Notes: generated by a model from the sequence alone, not told the origin. 62,637 nt of DNA from an uncultured Acetatifactor sp. (GCA_910586775.1 CAJUJN010000023.1:1-62637); one strand, 5' to 3'; numbered from the stretch's first letter, positions 53,976 to 62,637 are shown. Made by a program: numbers and translations.

Positions 53976-54004
53976 TTGTACATTATTGAAAAAGGGTATA
54001 TAAT
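53976..54004 (+). promoter_or_regulatory. Promoter upstream of the SNF2 helicase gene
   Basis: TTGTAC (53976-53981) and TATAAT (53999-54004), 17 bp apart. It would give a leader of about 240 nt that contains only very short ORFs and the partial repeat at 54157. Confidence 0.65.
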
Positions 54005-54156
54005 GAATGGCAGAAAAAAACGAATCGCAGGGCTGAGTCTACTATTATGGTAAGCGATTTTAATATCATTAATTATGCATAAGATGTTGATTGTCGTTGC
54101 TGATATAGCTTTCAGGCAAAGCAAGGGTAATTATGGCGTTTACTATAAAATGATAT

Positions 54157-54215
54157 TACGAAAGCGCTCAGTCGTTATATATTTATGCCGGCTAATGTTT
54201 TTGAGCGTGAGTATA
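54157..54215. repeat. Partial copy of the TATACTC/GAGTATA element
   Basis: AAGCGCTCAGTCGTTATA, then TAATGTTTTTGAGCG and TGAGTATA at 54208-54215, closely match the right half of the element at 30859-30956. The left half is missing. Confidence 0.65.
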
Positions 54216-54249
54216 AAATTTAAAAACAGATAAAGGAAAATACCAGGAG

Positions 54250-57200
54250 ATGCAGAAAAGAAAAGAGAAAACCGTTAAAGCAGAATCCGCAGAAGTGATA
54301 TCGGAGAACATTACAGAGCAGGAAAGCAATCAGGAACAGGAATATATCGTATTGAACCGCCAGGAGGAAGAGGCGGCTGCGGAGGAAGCACCTGTCCGCA
54401 GACTGGCAGACTATGCCTCTCTTGCAAAGTATCAGTATTTTGATACCGATATCCTGCGGAAGGATATGCGTATGACCAAAGCAATCCGCCAGAAAGGGGA
54501 GAAGCTGTATCAGGAGAAGAAGGTAAGGCTGAATTCCCTGGAGAGCGGATATGTGGAGGACAGAAACGAGGTGATCGCCGAGGCGGTGGGGGAAGGCAGC
54601 GAGGGGCGGATATCTTTTCCGGTGCATATCGTTTTCAACAGGGAGTCTGTCCTGTTCTCGGAATGTCAGTGTGCCGAGTGCCGTAGGCATTATTATACCA
54701 GATATTACCGAAAGGAGTACTGTGCTTATCTGGCGGCATTTATGATGCTGGTGGAGGAGCAGCTGCGGGAGAAAAATCTGGGCGATGCCACGGACAAGAG
54801 GGCGGTGATGCTGATTCAGGCATTTTCCGAGCAGCGGGCCAACAGTGTGGTATCGGACACAATAGGAAGGGCGGAGAGCCTGACTCTGATTCCGCGAGTG
54901 ACCTTGAAATACTGGGACCTGTCCATTTCCTTTAAGGTGGGCGAGAAAAAGCTGTTTGTCATAAAGGATTTGTTCGAATTCTACCAGAATGTGCAGGAAT
55001 CCAGGACGGCAGCCTACGGAACCAGTACCAGTTTCAATCACAATATCAGTAATTTCACGGAGAATTCCCGGAAGTGGATTGACTTTATCGGGCGTATCGT
55101 GAAGGAGGAGCTGGCTTTCGAGCAGAGGATGATAGAGGCGCGCAACTATACGAAAAAGGCGGCTTCCAAGAATGCGGAGTTTGCGCTTTTCGGCTGGAGG
55201 CTGGACGAGTTTTACAGGCTGATGGGTGAGGACGGCTTCGAATACGAAGACAGGGACAGCGATACGAAGGTGAGGGCGACGCTTCATGTAAAGGAGCAGA
55301 ATCCGAAGATAGCCATGACCATACGTAAGAATGACCTTGGGGAGCGGCGAGGATTCCACGGGGTGTCGGTGGACTGCCGTATGCCTCATTTCTACTATGG
55401 TGTAGGGACGGCATATTATGTAGACGAGGATGACTTCTGTAAACTGGACGAGGAATTTCAGAAGAAAATCAGGACCATTGCCAGGTTCTGTCCCAACGGG
55501 TCCCTGAATTTCCAGGTGGGAAGGAATAATCTGGCGCAGTTTTACTATTCCGTGCTGCCGCAGCTGGAGGGGGTGGTGGATATTATGGAAGAAAATGCGG
55601 AGGAGATTGCCGCTTATCTGCCGCCCCAGGCGAAGTTTGTTTTTTATCTGGATGCCGAGGAGCAGAATATGAGCTGCCGGGTGGCGGCAAGGTACGGGGA
55701 GAAAGAGTATGCAGTACCGGATTTTTCGGAGGCCGGTGATGAAGAAGTCATGAGTATGGAGCCGTTCCGGGAGAAAAACAGAGAGGCCGAAACCATGTAT
55801 CTGGTGCAGCGTTGGTTTCCTTATTGGGATAAGGAAAGAAAAGAGCGGCATTGCGGCCAGGAAGAAGAGCTGATGTACCGCGTGCTGGATCAGGGGGTGG
55901 ATGTGCTGTTGGCGCTGGGGGAGGTGCAGTGTACCAGGCGCTTTACCAATCTGAATATCGGTCGCAGGGTGCGGATGTCGGTTGGCATCTCCGTTTCCAG
56001 GAACCTGCTGAATCTGAATATTTCCACTCAGGATGTCCCGCCGGAGGAGCTTCTGGATATCCTGAAAAGCTATCGTCAGAAGAAAAAATATTACCGTCTG
56101 CGCAACGGAGATTTCCTGAGCCTGGACGAGGAAAGCTCCCTGCAGACACTGGCGGAGATGATGGAGACGCTGCGGATGTCTCCAAAGGAGCTGGCAAAGG
56201 GAACGGTGAAGCTGCCGTTATACCGCGCCCTCTATCTGGACAGGCTGCTTGAGAAAAACGAGGAAATCTACGGCAGCAGAGACAGTTATTTCCGGGAGAT
56301 GGTGAAGAATTTCAAGACCGTGAACGATGCGGATTTTGAGGAGCCGGTCTCGCTGTCGGGTATCATGAGGGGCTACCAGAGGAACGGCTACCGTTGGCTG
56401 CGCACTCTGGAGGAATATCGCCTGGGGGGAATCCTGGCGGATGACATGGGCCTGGGTAAGACGCTGCAGGTGCTGGCTGTGCTGCTGGCGGCAAAGCAGG
56501 AGGGGAAAAAAGGGACATCTCTGGTGGTGGCACCTGCTTCTCTGGTGTACAACTGGGGTGAGGAGATCAGAAGCTATACGCCGGAGCTGACCTGCGGTTT
56601 TATCACCGGCACCCAGGAGGAGCGGAGGCAGAGGCTGGAACGGTACCGGGAATATGATGTGCTTGTGACATCTTATGACCTTTTGAAACGTGATATTGAG
56701 TTTTATGAAGATAAGGATTTTTATTATCAGATCATCGACGAAGCCCAGTACATCAAGAATCATACAACTGCGGCGGCAAAGGCGGTGAAAGTGGTAAAGA
56801 GCCGCACCCGCTATGCGCTGACGGGAACGCCTATCGAGAACCGGCTCAGTGAGCTCTGGAGTATTTTTGATTTCCTGATTCCGGGGTATCTGTATGGGTA
56901 TGACGTATTCCGGAATGATTTCGAGGCACCCATCGTCAGAAATGAGGATACAAAAGCACTGGAGCGGCTTCAGAGGATGACATCACCGTTTATTCTGCGC
57001 AGGATGAAGGAAAATGTGCTGAAAGATTTGCCTGAGAAGCTGGAGGAAAATCGGTATGTGAAATTTGAGCCGGAACAACAGCAGCTTTATGATGCCCAGG
57101 TGGTGCATATGAAGCAGAGAATCGGTATGCAGGATGCCCAGGAATTCCAGAAGAATAAGATACAGATTCTCGCCGAACTGATGAAGCTGCGTCAGATCTG

Positions 57201-57750
57201 CTGTGACCCGGGACTGTGCTTTGAAAATTACAGAGGTGAGTCGGCAAAGCTGGATGCCTGTGTGGAACTGGTGAAAAGCGCTGTGGAAGGGGGGCATAAG
57301 ATATTGCTGTTTTCCCAGTTTACTTCCATGCTGGAGCTGATTGCGAAGCGGATGGAGGAAGAGAAGATCAGCTTTTATACCATCACCGGTGCCACGCCAA
57401 AGGAGAAGCGGCTGCAGCTGGTGAAGGCTTTTAATGGGGATGATACGAAAGTGTTTCTGATCTCGCTGAAAGCCGGAGGCGTGGGGCTGAATCTGACAGG
57501 GGCGGATGTGGTCATTCACTACGACCCATGGTGGAACCTGGCAGTGCAGAACCAGGCGACAGACCGTACACACCGTATCGGCCAGACGAAGATGGTGGTG
57601 GTGTACAGGCTGATTGCCAAGGGAACCATTGAGGAGAAGATACAGGAGCTGCAGGAGAGCAAGAGGGCTCTTTCGGAACAGGTTATCCAGGGGGATGCAG
57701 GGCAGCTGGGCGGTATGAGCAGGGAGGACTTCATGGCGTTATTGTCCTGA
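54250..57750 (+). CDS. SNF2-family DEAD/DEAH helicase
   Basis: 1166 residues. An N-terminal region carries a SWIM-like zinc motif, CQCAECRRHYYTRYY then EYCAYLAAF, with the last His replaced by Tyr. The bacterial SNF2-associated domain fills the middle. The ATPase core from about 700 reads GYQRNGYRWLRTLEEY, LADDMGLGKTLQVLAV (Walker A), IIDEAQYIKN (DEAQ box), LTGTPIENRLSELWSIFDFL, FSQFTSMLELIA, ISLKAGGVGLNLTGADVVIH and ATDRTHRIGQTKMVVVYRLI. It is a double-stranded DNA translocase; relatives act in transcription recycling or DNA repair. AGGAG directly abuts the start, with AAAGGA further upstream. The next gene is 225 bp downstream. Confidence 0.9.
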   Translation: MQKRKEKTVKAESAEVISENITEQESNQEQEYIVLNRQEEEAAAEEAPVRRLADYASLAKYQYFDTDILRKDMRMTKAIRQKGEKLYQEKKVRLNSLESGYVEDRNEVIAEAVGEGSEGRISFPVHIVFNRESVLFSECQCAECRRHYYTRYYRKEYCAYLAAFMMLVEEQLREKNLGDATDKRAVMLIQAFSEQRANSVVSDTIGRAESLTLIPRVTLKYWDLSISFKVGEKKLFVIKDLFEFYQNVQESRTAAYGTSTSFNHNISNFTENSRKWIDFIGRIVKEELAFEQRMIEARNYTKKAASKNAEFALFGWRLDEFYRLMGEDGFEYEDRDSDTKVRATLHVKEQNPKIAMTIRKNDLGERRGFHGVSVDCRMPHFYYGVGTAYYVDEDDFCKLDEEFQKKIRTIARFCPNGSLNFQVGRNNLAQFYYSVLPQLEGVVDIMEENAEEIAAYLPPQAKFVFYLDAEEQNMSCRVAARYGEKEYAVPDFSEAGDEEVMSMEPFREKNREAETMYLVQRWFPYWDKERKERHCGQEEELMYRVLDQGVDVLLALGEVQCTRRFTNLNIGRRVRMSVGISVSRNLLNLNISTQDVPPEELLDILKSYRQKKKYYRLRNGDFLSLDEESSLQTLAEMMETLRMSPKELAKGTVKLPLYRALYLDRLLEKNEEIYGSRDSYFREMVKNFKTVNDADFEEPVSLSGIMRGYQRNGYRWLRTLEEYRLGGILADDMGLGKTLQVLAVLLAAKQEGKKGTSLVVAPASLVYNWGEEIRSYTPELTCGFITGTQEERRQRLERYREYDVLVTSYDLLKRDIEFYEDKDFYYQIIDEAQYIKNHTTAAAKAVKVVKSRTRYALTGTPIENRLSELWSIFDFLIPGYLYGYDVFRNDFEAPIVRNEDTKALERLQRMTSPFILRRMKENVLKDLPEKLEENRYVKFEPEQQQLYDAQVVHMKQRIGMQDAQEFQKNKIQILAELMKLRQICCDPGLCFENYRGESAKLDACVELVKSAVEGGHKILLFSQFTSMLELIAKRMEEEKISFYTITGATPKEKRLQLVKAFNGDDTKVFLISLKAGGVGLNLTGADVVIHYDPWWNLAVQNQATDRTHRIGQTKMVVVYRLIAKGTIEEKIQELQESKRALSEQVIQGDAGQLGGMSREDFMALLS

Positions 57751-57975
57751 GGCCGGAGGGGTTCTGATGCATGGAAATCTGTTTTCCGGTGCGGCTGTTG
57801 TTTTTGGCAGTTGAAGCCTTGTTATGGCAGGTAAGAATTATAGGTTTTAAAGATTTGAAAGGGAGTAGTTTTTTGTAATACTTGGGATTGAAAGTAATTT
57901 GTATGCATAATTTTCCAGTCTCGTCCATATACTTGTAGAAAAGGATTGTGAGCAATCCGGCGAAAGGAGAACCCT

Positions 57976-58215
57976 ATGGCAAGAGGACAGCGTAAAACCA
58001 TTGAGGAAAAGATTGCTGCAAAAGAGGAACTGATAGAGGCTCTGACGACTCGGATGGAGTCGGAGAAGCGTGAGTTGGAGGAGCTTTATCACGAGAAGCG
58101 GAAGAAAGAACTGGAAGTGGTAAACGATATCATCACGGAGTCCGGTCTGGAGCCGGATGAGGTGGCGGAAGTACTGCAGCAGTATCTGGAAAAGCGTGAG
58201 GAGGTTGCTTCCTGA
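57976..58215 (+). CDS. Small coiled-coil protein, unknown function
   Basis: 79 residues with AAAGGAG upstream. The sequence is nearly all charged helix: RKTIEEKIAAKEELIEALTT, then ESEKRELEELYHEKRKKELE and GLEPDEVAEVLQQYLEKR. I know similar small proteins from Lachnospiraceae genomes but no named family. The first part looks like a coiled-coil dimer; the DEVAEVLQQYL end may be a separate helix. It lies downstream of the SNF2 gene. No function is proposed. Confidence 0.7.
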   Translation: MARGQRKTIEEKIAAKEELIEALTTRMESEKRELEELYHEKRKKELEVVNDIITESGLEPDEVAEVLQQYLEKREEVAS

Positions 58216-58371
58216 GGTTTTGAAAGGTGTAAGAGGACTTTGCGGTACACAACATAAATTGAATATCATCGGGAAACAAAGGTGTGAAACCATTTCGGCA
58301 ATCGGGAAGGTTTTGCACTTTTTTCTTTGGGAATGAAGGGTATGGAGTATGGGTTTATGGAACATTAATAG

Positions 58372-58401
58372 TTGTCAGATATTTTTGTAAGTGAGTACAA
58401 T
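58372..58401 (+). promoter_or_regulatory. Promoter of the first MATE transporter gene
   Basis: TTGTCA (58372-58377) and TACAAT (58396-58401) with an 18-bp spacer, 125 bp before the chosen start codon. Confidence 0.6.
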
Positions 58402-58525
58402 AGTATGCAAGATAATACAGGAAAAAATGTAATTTGTCAAAAATGTACATTGCTCTTTTCAAAGAAAACGCCTATCCTGTATGGGAGAAAAGTTGGAAAT
58501 ATTATTTGAGAAGAGGTTATATAGC

Positions 58526-59875
58526 ATGACAAAGGATATGACAAAGGGGTCTCCCATGAAGCTGATTCTGGGATTTTCCATTCCGCTGTTTTTTGGATTT
58601 TTATTTCAGCAGTTCTATAGTCTGGTGGATACTGTGATAGTGGGGCGCTTTTTGGGAACGGAGAATCTGGCTGCTGTGGGGGCTACCGGTTCCATTAATT
58701 TTCTGATCATAGGTTTTTGCATGGGAGTATGCAGCGGCTTTTCCATTCCTGTTTCTCACAAATTCGGAGCGGGAGACTACACAGGGCTTCGGAAATATGT
58801 GGCAAACTGTGTGTGGCTGGCTTTGGGGTTTGCTGCGGTGCTTACCGTAGTGACTACCATGCTTACCGGGAGAATACTGGTCTGGATGAAGACCCCGGAG
58901 AATATTATTGACCGGTCATATTCCTATATCTGGGTGATATTCCTGGGGATTCCGGTCACTTTTCTGTATAATATGACCTCCGGTGTCATCAGGGCACTGG
59001 GAGACAGCAAAACGCCGGTGATTTTCCTGGTGATGTCTTCCTTTTTGAATGTGGGACTGGATTTATTTTTTATTGTAAATCTGCAAACAGGGGTTCAGGG
59101 AGCGGCATGGGCTACGGTGATTTCCCAGGGAGTTTCGGGAGCCTGCTGTCTGTTCTTTATGGTAAAAAAATTTGAAATTCTGCGAATCAGGAAGGAGGAA
59201 TGGGTACCGGACGGACATATGATGCGGGTATTGTGCGGTATGGGTGTGCCTATGGGATTACAGTATTCCATTACAGCGATAGGCAGTGTGATTCTGCAAA
59301 GTGCCACAAATACGCTTGGCTCCGATGCGGTGGCTGCAGTGACGGCTTCCGGGCGGATCAGTGGTTTTCTTGCCTGTCCCTTTGATGCCATGGGCTCTAC
59401 AATGGCAACTTATGGCGGACAGAATGTGGGAGCGGGAAAACTTGAACGCATCAGTCAGGGGCTGAAATCCTGTATCAAACTGGGGGCAGGGTATGCCGTA
59501 ATTGCGCTCTTAATCAGCATTTTCCTGGGCAGACCGCTGGCGGCACTGTTTCTGGATGCTTCAGAGACTGCCATTATTGATAATGTGAGATTGCTGATGA
59601 TTTTCAGCACATCATTTTATTTCCCGCTGGCACTGGTGAATATCATCCGTTTCCTGATACAGGGAATGGGTTTTCCTGCTTTTGCTATTCTGGCGGGGGT
59701 TTTCGAAATGCTGGCAAGAGGGCTTACAGGCTTTGTGCTGGTACCGCTTCTTGGGTTTACGGGCGTAGCACTTGGAAGTCCGATTGCCTGGCTGTTTGCG
59801 GATGCGTTTCTGATACCGGCTTATTTCCATGTAAGGAAAACGTTGGCGGCAAAGCTTGACGACGGCGGAGGGTGA
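58526..59875 (+). CDS. MATE-family efflux transporter 1
   Basis: 449 residues from the ATG at 58526 with AGAGG upstream; an ATG at 58481 lacks a site. The start MTKDMTKGSPMKLILGFSIP is typical of clostridial MATE proteins. It has about 12 membrane helices with the inverted-repeat halves seen in QQFYSLVDTVIVGRFLG and PMGLQYSITAIGSVILQ, and STMATYGGQNVGAGKLERI in the second half. It would export drugs or metabolites using a cation gradient. A perfect 9-bp hairpin overlaps its stop. Confidence 0.9.
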   Translation: MTKDMTKGSPMKLILGFSIPLFFGFLFQQFYSLVDTVIVGRFLGTENLAAVGATGSINFLIIGFCMGVCSGFSIPVSHKFGAGDYTGLRKYVANCVWLALGFAAVLTVVTTMLTGRILVWMKTPENIIDRSYSYIWVIFLGIPVTFLYNMTSGVIRALGDSKTPVIFLVMSSFLNVGLDLFFIVNLQTGVQGAAWATVISQGVSGACCLFFMVKKFEILRIRKEEWVPDGHMMRVLCGMGVPMGLQYSITAIGSVILQSATNTLGSDAVAAVTASGRISGFLACPFDAMGSTMATYGGQNVGAGKLERISQGLKSCIKLGAGYAVIALLISIFLGRPLAALFLDASETAIIDNVRLLMIFSTSFYFPLALVNIIRFLIQGMGFPAFAILAGVFEMLARGLTGFVLVPLLGFTGVALGSPIAWLFADAFLIPAYFHVRKTLAAKLDDGGG

Positions 59876-59892
59876 TAAGTAATATCACCCTC
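59868..59892 (+). terminator. Hairpin at the end of the first MATE gene
   Basis: GAGGGTGAT (59868-59876) and ATCACCCTC (59884-59892) pair perfectly around a 7-nt loop; the stem overlaps the stop codon. There is no T-run, so termination would be weak. Confidence 0.5.
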
Positions 59893-60047
59893 GGGCGCAT
59901 ATGGAAGGCTCTTTTGCATTCTTCCTTAGTTTTCTTACGTTGTGATTCAGTTTTTCTACGTTTTTCCTGGATGCTTATTTTGTCCATATTTTCGAACAGA
60001 TATCCCATTTTACATTTCCGCACCTTAGTGAGCGGGAATTGCTATGC

Positions 60048-60330
60048 CATGAGATGGTTCAAATCCGGCGAAAGGATTACCTTGTAAAAAACATCGCATT
60101 CCTGCTCACGGCAGTTCATTGGTTCAATCCTTTCGCATGGGCGGTCTTTTTCCTGATGGAAAGGGATATGGAAATGTCCTGTGACGAGTAGGTAATAGGG
60201 CTGATGGGCGCGGATATCAAGAAATATTATTCGCAGTCTCTGTTGGATTTTGCAGTGGGAAAGCAGAGCCGTGCAGTGACATCTCTGACTTTTGGAAAGT
60301 ATGAGTATACCCGGGGAAGCCGACCGGGGT
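60048..60330 (+). pseudogene. BlaR1/MecR1-type M56 peptidase fragment
   Basis: One frame reads HEMVQIRRKDYLVKNIAFLL, TAVHWFNPFAWAVFFLMERD, MEMSCDE, a TAG, then VIGLMGADIKKYYSQSLLDF and AVGKQS. This is the zinc-peptidase and membrane part of BlaR1-family antibiotic sensors; the HExxH motif is HEMVQ, so a zinc ligand is lost. No 5' part, no penicillin-sensor domain and no adjacent blaI are present. The rest of 59893-60604 holds no intact gene. Confidence 0.75.
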
Positions 60331-60604
60331 GTCTTGCGTTTTGGGAGTACAGGTGCTATTATGGATGTTGTATATTTGTGAGTTATCCGGTTACCGTTAT
60401 CCGGGCCGTGGTGGCAGCTGTTTTTGATATGCAGTATAGCCGGGAGTCGTTCCGGTAATGCAGGCGTTGGGTGACCGGAGCGGTTTTGCCCGGACAGGCA
60501 GCAGGCGTAAGCAGAACCGGATAAAAGAGCGCTCAGGATGGGGTGCCATGACAGGACAGCGGAGGGACAGATGCGGGAGTCAGGTCATAAGGAAGTATCT
60601 GTAA

Positions 60605-60635
60605 ATTACAGGAACCGCTTCGCGAATCTTGTAAT
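60605..60635. repeat. 31-bp hairpin repeat, third copy, inverted
   Basis: ATTACAGGAACCGCTTCGCG followed by AATCTTGTAAT. Its reverse complement differs at a few positions from the pair at 21088-21159 and has the same length and the same CGGTTCCTGT word. It lies 46 bp upstream of the second MATE gene. Confidence 0.75.
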
Positions 60636-60680
60636 CGAAAGAAAATAACTGAAGACCGCCATGGCGGTCAGGGGGCATAT

Positions 60681-62054
60681 ATGAAAAACGATTTTTCGAA
60701 GGGGAAGGTATGGCAGAACATTGTAGGCCAGTCCATTCCCCTGATGTTGGCGCAGTTAGTACAACTGTTATATAACATTGTGGACAGAATATACATCGGT
60801 CATCTGCCCGGGGCGGACAGCATGGCGCTGACAGGCATTGGGCTGGTGTTTCCGCTGACTACGCTGATTGCGGCATTCACTTACCTGTTCGGTACCGGAG
60901 GGACGCCGTTGTTTTCCATAGCCAGAGGTGCCGGTGAGGAGCAGCGGGCGGAAAAGATATTGGGGAATACCTTTTCACTGCTGTTTGGATGTTCTGTGGC
61001 GATGTTTCTGTTCTGCTATCTGCTTCGGAAACCTGTTCTCTATCTGTTTGGCGCCAGCGATGCTTCCTATGTGTATGCAGATGCGTATTTGAGAATCTAT
61101 CTGGTCGGTACGGCATTTACCATGCTGGCCACCGGCCTGAACGGATTTATCAATGCCCAGGGATTTCCCAGGATGGGGATGATGACTACGCTGCTGGGGG
61201 CCGTGCTGAACCTGATTCTGGACCCGGTCTTTATCTTCTGGCTGGATATGGGGGTGAGCGGAGCGGCGCTGGCCACGGTGTTGAGCCAGATGGCATCCTG
61301 TGCCTGGGTCCTGCGATTCCTGACGGGGAAAAAGGTGCTGCTGCGTATCCGGAAGGAGAACCTGCGGGTGGACCGGAAGCTGACAGGGGAGATTACCGCG
61401 TTGGGAATGTCAGGCTTTATCATGCAGGCAACCAACTGTCTGGTGCAGATTGTATGTAATGCCACCTTGAAACAGTACGGAGGAGATCTGTACGTGGGAA
61501 TCATGACGGTGATTAATTCGGTGCGGGAGATATTGTCTCTGCCGGTCAGCGGGCTGACCAACGGCTCTCAGCCGGTACTGGGCTATAATTACGGGGCAAA
61601 ACGGTATGAGCGTGTATGCCAGGGAATCCGGTTTACCGCGGTTTTGGGCATTCTGTATACGGTGATTGCCTGGTTTGCGGTGATACAATGCCCGCATCTG
61701 CTGCTTTCCGTATTTACGGAGGACGCCGCCATGATGGAAGCCGGGACAGAGGCGTTGAAGCTGTACTTTTTTGGCTTTTTCTTTATGGCATTTCAGTTTT
61801 CGGGGCAGTCCGCCTTCACGGCACTGGGCTATTCAAAGCAGGCGATTTTCTTTTCCCTGTTGCGCAAGGCGGTGATTGTTGCGCCATTGACTCTGCTCCT
61901 GCCGCGGCTTGGGCTGGGGGTGGACGGTGTGTTCTGGGCCGAGCCCATTTCCAACTGTATCGGAGGGCTGGCATGCTTTATCGCCATGTATTTCACGCTG
62001 TATCGGAAGCTGAAAAGAAGCGGAAATGCTGGAGAAAAGCGGGCTTCCGCGTGA
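60681..62054 (+). CDS. MATE-family efflux transporter 2
   Basis: 457 residues. Start FSKGKVWQNIVGQSIPLML, then LVQLLYNIVDRIYIGHLPGA and ALTGIGLVFPLTTLI with about 12 membrane helices, and SLPVSGLTNGSQPVLGYNYG in the second half, the MATE signature region. It is distinct from transporter 1 in sequence and more like the clostridial MepA-type branch. A cation-coupled exporter of the cytoplasmic membrane; substrate unknown. The upstream sequence has a weak ribosome binding site (AGGGGGC). No cotranscribed regulator. Confidence 0.9.
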   Translation: MKNDFSKGKVWQNIVGQSIPLMLAQLVQLLYNIVDRIYIGHLPGADSMALTGIGLVFPLTTLIAAFTYLFGTGGTPLFSIARGAGEEQRAEKILGNTFSLLFGCSVAMFLFCYLLRKPVLYLFGASDASYVYADAYLRIYLVGTAFTMLATGLNGFINAQGFPRMGMMTTLLGAVLNLILDPVFIFWLDMGVSGAALATVLSQMASCAWVLRFLTGKKVLLRIRKENLRVDRKLTGEITALGMSGFIMQATNCLVQIVCNATLKQYGGDLYVGIMTVINSVREILSLPVSGLTNGSQPVLGYNYGAKRYERVCQGIRFTAVLGILYTVIAWFAVIQCPHLLLSVFTEDAAMMEAGTEALKLYFFGFFFMAFQFSGQSAFTALGYSKQAIFFSLLRKAVIVAPLTLLLPRLGLGVDGVFWAEPISNCIGGLACFIAMYFTLYRKLKRSGNAGEKRASA

Positions 62055-62145
62055 TGCGGAGGCAAGGCTTAAGGCGCATGGACGCTGCCGAGAGGAAACA
62101 CCAGTCGTTTTTACCTGGAATTTGCCGTAAATTTTGTAAAGCGCC

Positions 62146-62382
62146 TATAAGGAAAAGCGGTTACCGGCCTTTTACCAGGACCTGAACCTGGACCAGGTGA
62201 TTGAGAGAATCCGCCTGGACTGTGGAGATGAGATTTCTTCCTTCTATTACTATTTCCGTGCCGACGGCGACTGTGAAGACTAGCGCAGGGAAGTGTTTTC
62301 CGATGTGAAAACGGGAAATCTTTACGATATCCTGTACTGGCATAATTACAGCAACTTAATAACACAAGCAGTAAAGCAGTGA
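62146..62382 (+). pseudogene. Fragment of a MutS-related protein
   Basis: The frame reads YKEKRLPAFYQDLNLDQVIE, FYYYFRADGDCED, a TAG, then RREVFSDVKTGNLYDILYW. The D-L-N-L-D-Q start, FYY strand and YRREVFxD segment resemble the N-terminal part of the MutS-related DNA-binding ATPases of Lachnospiraceae that lack the mismatch-recognition domain. The TAG replaces an expected Tyr, and the ATPase part is absent. A terminator overlaps its end. Confidence 0.5.
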
Positions 62383-62419
62383 ATTTGTTTTTGTTAGAGA
62401 AAACAATTCGCTGCTTTTT
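62373..62419 (+). terminator. Terminator after the MutS-like fragment
   Basis: AAAGCAGTGAATTTGTTTT (62373-62391) pairs with AAAACAATTCGCTGCTTT (62400-62417) and is followed by further T residues. Confidence 0.75.
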
Positions 62420-62451
62420 CTGTTTTCAGGAAGAAAGACAGCCATAACAGA

Positions 62452-62634
62452 TTGTCTTTTTTGGGGTTTCAAAATTCCATATTTGCAGGGGAAAGCAGGA
62501 GCGAGGCCATAGAGGATATTGAGCGGGATTTGCCGTATCTGGAGGATACGGATATGCTGGAGCTGTCCGTCAGGGTGATCGGTGAAGTGGAGGCATCTCA
62601 TTCAGGCAAATATTTTCCAGATTATTTTAGGTGA
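62452..62634 (+). pseudogene. Short fragment at the window edge, unrecognised
   Basis: Frame with EAIEDIERDLPYLEDTDMLE and LSVRVIGEVEA. This resembles the C-terminal helix pairs of small proteins common in Lachnospiraceae accessory regions, but I cannot name a family. No ribosome binding site; probably a remnant. Confidence 0.3.
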
Positions 62635-62637
62635 AAA

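Noticed and set aside
54220..55851. 543-codon minus-strand open frame under the SNF2 gene
   Set aside because: Antisense shadow. The SNF2 frame spans the region with conserved domains.

Overview
The window looks like a chromosomal segment of a Gram-positive gut anaerobe of the Clostridia, most likely family Lachnospiraceae (inference). The signs are LplB/YtcP-type sugar permeases with a LipO-type binding lipoprotein, a sigH gene inside a cysE-cysS-mrnC-rlmB block, a T-box leader, YfhO and Mbeg1-like proteins, DUF3781, and strong AGGAGG ribosome binding sites. Most of the window has moderate G+C; positions 1-1700 are clearly more A+T-rich.

Layout. 1-1.7 kb: an A+T-rich three-gene operon with its own promoter and terminator. 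It encodes a PARP-like ADP-ribosyltransferase-fold protein, a 79-residue protein whose start overlaps it, and a SecB-like chaperone. This is the gene order of toxin-antitoxin-chaperone (TAC) systems and of the mRNA-ADP-ribosylating phage-defence system CmdTAC, here in a Gram-positive setting; it is the best candidate for a little-described system. 1.7-15 kb: a thioredoxin-fold envelope protein, a carbohydrate ABC importer whose first permease gene is broken, two ABC exporter genes wrecked by one deletion, a transglutaminase-like protein and a GH29 alpha-L-fucosidase. 15-23 kb: an OFA-type MFS transporter, a tRNA-Pro with an AGG anticodon, rlmD, recJ, a lipase-like Mbeg1 protein and a class-I amidotransferase hydrolase. 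23-36 kb: YfhO, a GNAT acetyltransferase, a DEAD-box helicase, ispF, then a T-box-controlled cysE-cysS-mrnC-DUF3781-rlmB-phosphatase-sigH cluster that parallels the Bacillus sigH region. 36-41 kb: a SwrC-like RND exporter and its TetR-family regulator behind a strong promoter with a palindromic operator. 42-50 kb: a minus-strand unit of LytTR response regulator, soluble GHKL kinase, a deleted ABC gene and two intact ABC exporters, followed by an orphan OmpR-type regulator. 50-62.6 kb: an AAA-ATPase/nuclease-fold protein, an esterase lipoprotein, a SNF2 helicase, two MATE transporters and decayed BlaR1 and MutS-like fragments.

Two themes run through the window. First, decay: about ten genes are pseudogenes, several made by internal deletions that fuse distant parts of one gene or of neighbouring genes. 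Second, small intergenic repeats: a ~100-bp element bounded by TATACTC/GAGTATA (three full copies and one partial), a 31-bp hairpin (three copies), and a longer palindrome built on GGAAGTGTT-CGAAAT (two copies).
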